Below, one piece after another: positions 57,101-64,000 of a stretch of DNA of 64,000 nucleotides. A model generated the notes under the pieces. It was not told the DNA's origin and ran no database searches. It worked only from the letters and a program-made list of their open reading frames with translations. How positions within the stretch are numbered: position 1 is the stretch's first letter; each line of letters opens with the position of its first letter. The stretch spans positions 612,571-676,570 of the forward strand of contig NC_020179.2 of assembly GCF_000224145.3 (NCBI RefSeq), written 5' to 3'. The position numbers and the translations under genes are program-made. Source of the DNA: Ciona intestinalis (Eukaryota; Chordata; Ascidiacea; Phlebobranchia; Cionidae).

Positions 57101-58585
57101 AAAACAAACAGGCCATGAGCAGAGGTTTGCCTATGCACCATTAAAACAATTGTGGCCCTTAAGAAGTCAGTGGCCATTTACGAACCAAGAATTAGGTTTT
57201 GTGTTAGTTTCTTACCTGATCACTACTGTCCATGTCCGATACTGTGTCTTCTTTGGATTCTGTTATAATGTAAATGATAGGATTAGTTAGTTAGTTGTTT
57301 CTGGTCATGTTTGCAGACCTTGAAAGTGACTATGGCAGTTTGTGCAAACAGAAAAGATCAACAAATTTACCATCAACTTTTAGCTTTACATTGGCGTTTA
57401 TTAGTTACTTTATGGAAATTGTGTGGCTATGGTTTCCAACATACCAGCTTGAGTAATAGCCACAACTTTAATAAAGTGCATAATCGTAACTTTTATTGCC
57501 TCACTTTATAAAACCATACATTCTGATTGTAAAACACTTTTAAATTTTATAAAACACACAGGCAATCATAGAAATAAATGCATAAAATACAGATTTTCTG
57601 GTCAATTTAAATACAAACATGACAGACAGTCCATAGTATGTATGATACGATTTTCATCTCAAATGTTTTGGTTTTAAAACTAAAACCATCTTCAGTGATG
57701 TCAGAAGTTAAAATGTTTAAATTACTAAAGCCAGTTTTTATACCAAAATGTTGCAGATGAAAATCGTATCATACATATGGGCCTTCATACTGGTAGAGAA
57801 TTACCACCTTGATCCTTCTGGTTTGGAATAGAGGAAGAATCACTTCCAATGTTGATTTCAACAGGTGTTTGGGAAGGGGCGGGTTTCGTCCACACAGATG
57901 GAACGGGTGGGGCGGGTTTAGCGACAGGTTTTGGCTTAGGAGGATTTTTTGGAGTGTTACGTTTAACTGGAGATTTCTCCACTGCGTCTTTGTTGCCAGG
58001 TTTCACTTGCTTTACTGTGACAGTCTGGACAATATTGTCCTTTTTGCTCCAAGGGTTCACTTTTGGAACCGGCGCGTCTACGTATTCTGGTTCCAAGTTC
58101 TTCTTATCAGTATCAGATTTCGGAGTATCAGAATCTGCCGAATCGCCGCTTGTTTGTGACTCAGCAGCCACTCCATTCTGCGCAACAGGTTCTTGGACCG
58201 TTTCCTTATCCTCTGTAGGTTTATCATTTTGAGCTTTACGCGTGTTTGGTCCAGCATGTGGGCCATTGTCAACTTGTTTGCGAGATCTCGGCTTCCGGTT
58301 AAACGAACGGAACTTACCCCCTCCACGTGAAGAGTAATGATTATTATGCCCGTGGTATCTATTGTCTTGCTTAACCGCTTTGCTCTTAACTTGGCTCCAA
58401 CCTTCATCATTGTTCAAATCATTCTCCACCTCTTGTTCATTTGCATCTGCAACTGCTTCACCACTGCTTGAAACTTCATTGCCCTCATCAGCCCATGATA
58501 TTATCCTTGGTACTTCAACATCTGAAAGATTTCCACCCGAAGCTTGGTTTGCTGCTACATCAGGCAAGGCAGCTGTACCAGCCAT
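42487..58585 (-). CDS. LARP1: LARP1 La-related protein 1 (whole gene, about 23 coding exons)
   Basis: LARP1 is a cytoplasmic RNA-binding protein that binds the cap and 5' TOP motif of ribosomal-protein mRNAs via its DM15 region and poly(A)/poly(A)-binding protein via its La module, linking mTOR signalling to translation. Counting exons 11-14 once, the exons sum to 3819 nt, or 1272 aa. Order: charged N-terminus, WVPLPVDV segment, RGG-like arginine/glycine-rich stretch, La motif ([20 protein letters not shown]), acidic [11 protein letters not shown] block, [14 protein letters not shown] block, RFYPVVKE block, DM15 repeats ([45 protein letters not shown]). Start ATG 58583-58585 has a good context (gcaatgg). 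The stop is TAA 42487-42489. Sub-entries give exons. Exons 11-14 are present twice around an assembly gap. Confidence 0.93.
42690..42860. repeat. SINE fragments in last LARP1 intron
   Basis: Two partial copies back to back: 'caagtgttttgtttcataca' near 42703 and 'caggtgttctgttttataca' near 42798, each followed by the 'tacaagttacca' or 'gagttaccatgtatg' block. Confidence 0.6.
43790..43895. mobile_element. MITE-like fragment, LARP1 intron
   Basis: Only the right half is recognisable: 'tctcatgactcccttagacc', 'aacccgattaggatatttgg', ending 'cacccattcaactatata'. Confidence 0.45.
44280..44500. repeat. 131-bp tandem repeat in LARP1 intron
   Basis: 'tatacaaac' plus 'agcagag' at 44303 and 44434 gives the 131-bp period; the sequence matches the repeat in the ATRX intron at 12121-12370 over nearly the whole unit. 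A third, more decayed copy is at 46040-46145. Confidence 0.75.
44840..45003. mobile_element. MITE-like copy between LARP1 exons 18 and 19
   Basis: Left 'gcggggtgagggaaataggt', right 'gttttcccctacagtactat', with the middle 'gaccgttgttaatt' segment deleted. Confidence 0.55.
45320..46366 (-). CDS. LARP1: LARP1 exons 15-17: conserved middle blocks
   Basis: Exons (minus): 46202-46366, 45736-45901, 45320-45456. Exon 15 begins [17 protein letters not shown] and includes [14 protein letters not shown], the strongly conserved LARP1 middle block; exon 16 is a Pro-rich stretch ([10 protein letters not shown]); exon 17 has [11 protein letters not shown] and [10 protein letters not shown]. Exon 14 to 15 joins IIVTQ to TPPAF, exactly as in vertebrate LARP1. 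Confidence 0.92.
46674..48263 (-). CDS. LARP1: LARP1 exons 11-14, copy A (probable assembly duplicate)
   Basis: Exons (minus): 47891-48263, 47456-47577, 47033-47108, 46674-46840. Nucleotide sequence is almost the same as copy B, with scattered indels in introns and one visible synonymous difference in exon 12. The copy is continuous with exon 15 to the left. A broken piece of exon 10 at about 48800-48861 precedes the gap: it has a one-base insertion shifting the frame and a lost splice donor. See the finding on false duplication. Confidence 0.8.
48862..48986. other. Assembly gap (125 N)
   Basis: Run of undetermined bases. Left flank is a decayed LARP1 exon 10; right flank starts inside an intron downstream of exon 14, sequence also found at 46446. 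Confidence 0.99.
49216..50794 (-). CDS. LARP1: LARP1 exons 11-14, copy B (gap-distal, contiguous with La motif)
   Basis: Exons (minus): 50422-50794, 49987-50108, 49570-49645, 49216-49382. Exon 11 completes the La module ([20 protein letters not shown]) and adds a Pro/Ser-rich stretch with [13 protein letters not shown]; exon 14 carries [15 protein letters not shown] and IRKIIIVTQ. This copy is continuous with exon 10 (51309-51398), so I use it for the protein model. Exon lengths equal those of copy A exactly. Confidence 0.85.
51030..51150. mobile_element. MITE-like fragment, copy B of duplicated block
   Basis: Right half of the family ('accctcacgattttcataga', 'gtgtcccatctttacccaac'). Its counterpart in copy A (48500-48640) carries an extra partial repeat of 'tacttggatattatgtgcta', one of the larger differences between the two copies. 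Confidence 0.55.
51309..52937 (-). CDS. LARP1: LARP1 exons 6-10: RGG stretch and La motif
   Basis: Exons (minus): 52824-52937, 52465-52698, 51975-52155, 51681-51735, 51309-51398. Exon 6 gives [19 protein letters not shown]; exon 7 an [16 protein letters not shown] run typical of the LARP1 RGG region. Exon 8 has an unusual insert ([19 protein letters not shown]) before the La motif, which runs from the end of exon 8 through exon 10 ([26 protein letters not shown]). The aromatic residues used in poly(A) binding are kept. Confidence 0.92.
52938..56235. other. LARP1 intron 5 (3.3 kb)
   Basis: Longest intron in LARP1. Very AT-rich, with short AT dinucleotide tracts near 53468, 53606, 54165 and 54420; it lacks the otherwise dense MITE and SINE copies. 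No exon or conserved motif found. Confidence 0.5.
56236..58585 (-). CDS. LARP1: LARP1 exons 1-5: N-terminal region
   Basis: Exons (minus): 57808-58585 (or to 57805), 57216-57259, 56883-56957, 56656-56748, 56236-56416. Exon 1 encodes about 259 residues including [16 protein letters not shown] and a basic R-K-P-R-S-R patch; exon 3 has TWPTLHDAV and exon 5 the QKKKYKKR basic run. Two donors at the end of exon 1, GTGGTA and GTAATT, are 3 nt apart and both keep frame, so the protein may differ by one Gly. Plus-strand open frames at 57809-58232 and 58362-58629 are shadows of exon 1. Confidence 0.85.
57637..57777. mobile_element. Small element with perfect 23-bp inverted ends
   Basis: A 23-bp terminal sequence starting TATGTATGATACGATTTT (57637-57659) returns as its exact reverse complement at 57755-57777; a second pair, 'aaatgttttggt' and 'accaaaatgtt', extends the stem. 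It is 141 bp in total, in LARP1 intron 1. No target duplication is certain because the flanks are themselves palindromic (CATA/TATG). Confidence 0.7.
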
Positions 58586-58645
58586 TGCAACAAGTTAGAT
58601 CTTTCCTTTATGCAGTTGCCAGTAACTAACTCCAAGGTAACAAAT
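58586..58645 (-). other. LARP1: LARP1 5' UTR part of exon with start codon
   Basis: A minus-strand acceptor 'cttttttgtag' ends at 58646, so the 5' UTR appears to continue from a separate upstream exon. A donor 'gagaag|gtacta' on the minus strand at 59080-59082 would end that upstream exon. Confidence 0.45.
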
Positions 58646-59081
58646 CTACAAAAAAGAAGTTGCATGTAAATCGGTGTGAAAATTTATCGTTGAGACTTTA
58701 AATTATTTTTGCTTGTACAATAGCAGCAATATAAAACTCAAATAATATATATAATTGTAGAACTTTTAACGAAACAAAAACGTTCAAATGTTACACAATA
58801 AAATAAGTGACATGATTTTATGTCAAATGCATTCACATATCACAAAATTGTTTTTAAACGTACATTACTCACTTTATATTTCAATTATAGCCATTAATAG
58901 ATACTACTTAGTTTTGCAAATTTTTTCTATAACATAGGATATCATTTCGGCAACTAAATATGACTCTTATTTTGTAAAATATTGGAAATGCAAAACCGTA
59001 TATCTATTATAGCATAGTATATAAGTAGACGTCTGCATATCGTTATAAAACCAATAATAAATTCAGAAATAAAAATAGTAC

Positions 59082-59300
59082 CTTCTCGTAACTGAAACTT
59101 TATTCTGTTCTTATAACGTGTTTTAATAAAACAGTCTGTGCATTACATTCTAGGGTAAAACGTCGTATATAGTAGCAACTGAAAACAGGTGTTTTTCGTC
59201 AAGCACGTTGCTCGAACATGTGCAACCACAAACGCTCTACGTGAAACTGCGCATGCGCACAAAACGATGCCACGCTCCAATAACTTTCACCGACAAGCAA
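59082..59300 (-). promoter_or_regulatory. Probable LARP1 promoter with NRF-1-type site
   Basis: A perfect 12-bp palindrome TGCGCATGCGCA at 59248-59259 matches the NRF-1 consensus, and a CCAAT sequence lies at 59277-59281. Both are next to the inferred non-coding first exon of LARP1. NRF-1 sites are typical of housekeeping promoters without TATA. The local CpG content is higher than in surrounding AT-rich DNA. Confidence 0.55.
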
Positions 59301-60753
59301 ACAGCCAGTAGCGCTCCCCAATAAAACTTAAGTATAAAACTGTTGATATACTTATCCCTTTAATTCACTTATATAACGTGCAACTGATTTATTTCATCGA
59401 TTTTAAACAAAGATTCTACTTGCAAAAACACAGTTCATAAGTAATGTGTACTAGTACCACGTTCAAAAAAAAAACAGTACTTTATTACAAACTAGAATAA
59501 AATAGATTTAAATTATTGTTATGACGCTTACTCAATCGAACGCTCAATCCACCTTTTGGACAAAACAGCTTTAGTCGCCTACCATATGTTTATGGTTTAA
59601 AACTTAAAGGCATTCGTTCTTGATAATGCGTGTTCACCATTTCCCTTAATGTAAAATCGCATAGAGAGAGCGCAGTACTAACACTTTATCAAGCATCTAC
59701 AAATCTCAAACACACCATAATAAACAGCAATAGACGTTACAGTACGCAACCACCATGTACAATGGTAAAAAAGTGTAATCCAAGCAGCAGATGATCGTTT
59801 TCACCCTTTTCAACCACGTTCTTCCTGAAGAAGTTCAGCCAATCGGCGACAAGCCTGTTTAAACAGAAAAAAAAAACGTTTGTAAAGATGCAGCAGCTGT
59901 AATTTAACATAAAATATTCACACAATCAAATATTCGCACTACATGCGCGACGGTAACGATTTTCTACTCTTTGAAGTGTCGTTGTGACGTTATTAAACGA
60001 GATTTTAAACTTTCAATACTATTAATTGAATGACACTTTTATTTGTATTTATAGAAAATATAGGAGTTATTTTAATGTTAGATAAAGGGATAAAGCTACG
60101 TTTTAGTTGATTTTTCCGATAGACTTCTTTTATTTACTGCGCCACCATACGATTATGGGAAAACGTAAACTACACCACACAAGGACAGTTGAAAGTTACC
60201 TACATATTGTACTGCAGGTAGCAGTATCAGCATGACAAAGGGAAACGCAGTAAACAGGTCAAAGACGAATGTTTAGCGTAAAAGGTAATGTTTTAATGGT
60301 GGTTTATATGTTTATATTGTAGCAGGCATGTTTTTTTTAAGAAAAGGTCGCGTGGTTTTAACTAGAAATGTTGTCACGTACGTGGTTTTAATTTGCGGTT
60401 ATATCTCCCCGATTTCCTGAGCTAACACAATGGCGATTATGAAACTGTTCCCTTAAATACTAGATTATCTTTGCCACACTATATATAATGTCAAATAAGG
60501 ATTTAAAAATAAAGTTGGTAAGCGTAATGTTAGTTTTCATGAAGTATATGATATTTTACAAATATAGTGGTGCTATGTTAAGGGAATACTGCTATTTTGC
60601 CTTGACACATAACTTGATTTATTAAATTTTATGTATTTTCACATTGTATGTCTATCTTCTATCGCTGTTTAGCCTATTTTATTCAAATTAGATCAAGTGT
60701 GTATAGAATGTTGGGTGGAATTGTAAAAGTTGAATAAATGTAGAATTCTAAAA
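59301..60753. other. Intergenic region, LARP1 to LRR-Ig gene
   Basis: Divergent intergenic space. No exon supported. It must include the promoter of the LRR-Ig gene; no TATA or other clear motif was seen near 60500-60754. Confidence 0.45.
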
Positions 60754-63714
60754 ATGTGGCTGTGGTTGTCCATCACAACTATTGTGTGCGTTGTGGTGAA
60801 TGTTAAAGGATGTCTTGAGTTATGTCAGTGCAACAAACAAGGCAATGTCAGCAGTGTAATTTGTAATGGATGGATAACACAACACAACTTGTCAAGTGGT
60901 TCACAATGTTCTACAGAACTGGTTTTAAACTCTGCAGAAATGGCCATTTACAGCAACATAGAAATTCGCTGCTACAATGTTTCGTTTCAGCTTGCACCCC
61001 AAGCTATGTTCCACAAAGTGAAAGCAATTTCAATACATGAATCTCACTTTGAAGAACTACCATTCCAATTCCTTGCAAGTTTGACTGCTTTAAACAGACT
61101 AAATTTCTCAGAAAACAGGATTTCCGATTTAGTTATCCCAAAAAGAAACAATTCGTATCATATGAACCATCTTGATCTAGTAGACCTATCAAAAAATGAG
61201 ATTTCTGAAGTCAAACTTTATCACAACAATTTATTTTCTAATGTGAAAGCGCTATTTCTCCAACAAAATAGAATTGGTGCTATTGAAAACATACAACGTT
61301 TACCCCAACTTGAAATACTGGCTGTATCAGACAATCCAATCAATTTAATGGATTCAGATTTCAGTCTTTCTTCTACAATACAACAGATGCACTTACGCAA
61401 TGTATCGTCTGTGAATGCATTGGAAAGCTGCAAAACATGTTGCTTCTTAAACGAGTGTGCATTTCTACCTCCAAATCTTATACTTTTAGACCTTAGCAAC
61501 AATCATTTAATGTCAATTCCGACGAGACATGGCCTGCTGGCGGGCCTGCTTCATTTGCAAGTGTTGTTACTTCAAAATAATAACATCTCAATCATTAGAC
61601 ATGATAGCTTTGTGGACAGATGCTACTTTAAACTGAGAGAAATCAACCTTTCAAACAATAGGCTCATTAAACTAGATGGAAATGCATTCGCTCATCTCTG
61701 GCAACTTAACAACTTAAATTTAGCAAGCAATTTTCTACAACATCTTCCAATTAAAGTTGCTCAATCTTTCCTTTCATTACAAGGTCAGAAGAAACAAGGA
61801 AATTTATCATTAAATGGAAACCCATGGTCGTGTGATTGCTTACAGCATAAACTAGCTAAAATCTTAACACCTAACACTACTCTATCCATCATATGCAAAA
61901 TTCCGCAGTCTTTACAAGGCAGTGAGCTTCAGAATATCTCTCTTGAAAATTTGCAATGTCATAACACAAGTTTCGCACAGAAAGAAAATGTCACAGCTTA
62001 CGAATACAAAGATGTAAATCTTATCTGTACCACATTAGGTGCCCCACGGAGTGAAGTGAAGTGGTTTACCCCAAAGCATGAATTAATATCTTTGGAGACA
62101 ATTGCTTTTAACAAAGAACAGCAAAAGAGTTACAGCCTGTCAGAATTTGGTGATATTTTGACAGTTAAATCTGTTCGACTTTCAAAGACTGGAATTTTTA
62201 AGTAAGTTTTTATTTGAGTGAGTTTTCATGCCTACACTACTATGTATTTAAATATCTAAAATGCACCTGTTTTACAGTCACACAGTAATATGTTATTATT
62301 ATAATGGTTTTACATAAAAATAACAGAACAAGAATATGTAATACTACTAATAGAGTTAGAGGCCTTTATTAAAAAGGAGGTGGAGCGAATATATATATAT
62401 ATGTATATATATTTATTCCTTTTTTAAATCAATTATATAATTTGATAAATCAATTATATAATTTGATATTACACTATTGTATATACTGATTGAGGTCCTA
62501 CTACAGCACAGCATGAATATAAGACCCCAAATTTGGTTCAGAGTTGTTCAATTATCCCAATTTTATAGGCTACTATTTCAACTAAACTAATTAGTAATTA
62601 AAAATTTTTTGTCACTTCAGGTGCTTTGCTAACAACGCAGTGAGTTCTGCGAACCAAACCATTGCACTTGCTGTAATACTAAGCCCAACCAGCACCATTG
62701 TGTATATAGTGGTAGCTTGTGTTGCTTTTATGGTTGCTATTGTACTCAACTCTGTTAATATGTGCATGTAAGTATAAGGTTACAGTACTATTACCATTTT
62801 GTTAAAAGATATTGCAAAGATTGAAGATTTTTCCCAGAGTTGTCTAAATTCTAGCCATCCAGAAAAATAATCATCCACAAAGTTACACACATGATGAGTA
62901 ACAACTTGTAAACAGGCACGAGGTGTATGAAACAAAACACTGGTGTTATAACGACTGCTATTGCCCCGTCATTCAATATGGATTTTACCAGATATGCTGT
63001 AGATTATTAAACCACCTTAGAAATGGCATTGAAATGACCCCATAATACTGACAACCCACATTACAGGTATATATGCGAGCATATGGAGATAAAGAGACAA
63101 TATCGAAAGATGTTGCAAGCTCAGGAAGAAGAAGAGAAACAGAATCCTCCAATCAGATCCCGTTCCAAAAACTTAGATGAGTCTCTTGCATCACTCAATG
63201 CAAACAAGTAGGAAATCATTTTATTTCCGTTTTTTGCTTTTTTTCATAATTCCGGTCTTAAAATTTAGGGAAACTTAAAACTAAATCAGCTTTAACACTT
63301 CAAAGTAAAAGACTGCAGTTATTTTAAGCTGGTGTGCTTAGTTAAGCTGTCAGAAAATTTCTAATGTGTTTGATAATTGGATAACGCAAATTGCCAAAAA
63401 CAAGTTGTATACCTATAAACAAAAAGTAGTAGAGCCTTTCTGGTGTATGTGTGAAACAGATAGATATCTTTACTGCAAGTGTTGATAAAATTCCTATAAC
63501 TTAATAAACCCTGTTAAAAGCTTTAATGCGAACTTTGCGGTTTAACAATGGCATTTCTACTTTTTTCCAGGCATTATGGCCGGTATGACTTTACATGCCA
63601 GCAGATGTTTTTGGATACTGTTGTCAAAGGTGCTCACTCTGTTAAGAAAACTCTTTATGACGCTCGGCATTCTGAATTCTCTGTTAATATGTGGGAGTAT
63701 GCTGCAAACTTGAG
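60754..63714 (+). CDS. LRR-Ig transmembrane protein, 3' end not in window
   Basis: Exons: 60754-62201, 62621-62767, 63067-63207, 63571-63714, the last ending in a donor (gag|gtaatc), so more exons lie beyond. Start: ATG at 60754, giving the signal peptide MWLWLSITTIVCVVVNVKG; an in-frame TTG at 60730 is not needed. Order: LRRNT cysteines (CLELCQC), roughly nine leucine-rich repeats (LDLSKNEIS, LDLSNNHLM, INLSNNRLI), LRRCT (GNPWSCDC, near residue 355), one Ig-like domain (NLICTTLGAP ... VKWF ... KCFAN), a transmembrane helix in exon 2 (IVYIVVACVAFMVAIVL) and a cytoplasmic tail. This layout occurs in LRIT, LRRC24, LINGO, AMIGO and ISLR families, which act in cell adhesion and neurite guidance; I cannot choose among them. 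The tail motif VKGAHSVKKTLYDARHSEF is not one I recognise. Confidence 0.85.
62875..62965. repeat. SINE fragment in LRR-Ig intron
   Basis: 'gtaacaacttgtaaacaggc' and 'acgaggtgtatgaaacaaaa' followed by 'ggtgttataacgactgctat': the family in opposite orientation to the copies in ATRX. Confidence 0.6.
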
Positions 63715-64000
63715 GTAATCGACTAATTGGAAATTGAGATTCTTTTGTAGTGTGGAACTCTTTTTCAATCACAGCATATCAAAATTCGGCACACTTTATT
63801 CTATATGGGTGAGCTCTTTGGGCAAAAGTGCAAGACAGTTGATCTTTAGGGCCAAAGTTTTCCATTACCACCAAAAGTGACATATTACTTTAGATTTAGG
63901 CTGGAATTGACCCTTCACCATTGAAATAACATTGCTAGCCAAGGAGTTTGAAGCAGCACTAGTGTATGAGATGTTATTGCAATAACTTTGCTGAATTCTG
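63715..64000. other. Intron or unresolved end of window
   Basis: Sequence after the donor of the LRR-Ig exon 4. No further exon is recognisable in these 286 bases. Confidence 0.4.

Noticed and set aside
60730..60753. Upstream TTG start for the LRR-Ig protein
   Set aside because: The ATG at 60754 gives a clean signal peptide, and non-ATG starts are rare in animals.
60754..62201. Toll-like receptor
   Set aside because: LRRs are followed by an Ig domain (Cys...Trp...Cys pattern) and a transmembrane helix, and the tail seen so far has no TIR motifs.

Overview
This is a eukaryotic, intron-dense, AT-rich window, almost certainly from a tunicate and most likely Ciona (inference from gene structure, short introns, the dense load of short MITE and tRNA-SINE copies, and the high allelic divergence seen around an assembly gap). 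No bacterial-style features, CRISPR arrays, rRNA or free-standing tRNA genes were seen. Exons were read by hand from frame continuity, GT/AG borders and protein-family motifs. For the three complete multi-exon genes and the duplicate of one of them, the summed exon lengths are divisible by three.

Layout: (1) 857-26185, minus strand: a complete ATRX-type SNF2 chromatin remodeller, about 36 coding exons and 1874 aa, with an N-terminal ADD zinc-finger module, a long charged linker, the split SNF2 helicase and a proline/asparagine/arginine-rich tail. (2) 27500-32923 (minus) and 34870-40340 (plus): two divergently transcribed paralogues, each with 17 coding exons of matching phase (845 and 847 aa). 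Each has an atlastin-type large-GTPase domain fused to a roughly 570-residue helical tail with no visible membrane anchor. They are separated by about 1.95 kb holding a near-perfect 208-bp inverted repeat. Both have Asn in place of the Asp of the guanine-specificity RD motif. (3) 42487-58585, minus: LARP1 (about 23 coding exons, 1272 aa) with RGG-rich segment, La motif and DM15 repeats. Its exons 11-14 appear twice, on both sides of a 125-N gap at 48862-48986; this looks like two unmerged overlapping contigs or haplotypes. (4) 60754 to beyond the right part of the window, plus: a secreted/transmembrane LRR-Ig protein, 3' end not in the window.

The genes do not form a pathway. ATRX is nuclear chromatin, LARP1 is cytoplasmic translation control of TOP mRNAs, the LRR-Ig protein is at the cell surface, and the GTPase pair is the unusual locus. 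Introns and intergenic DNA carry at least about 18 copies of one TIR-bearing MITE-like family, many copies of a tRNA-derived SINE, one intact non-autonomous hAT-type element with an 8-bp target duplication, a 131-bp tandem unit found in both ATRX and LARP1 introns, and a small perfect-TIR element in LARP1.
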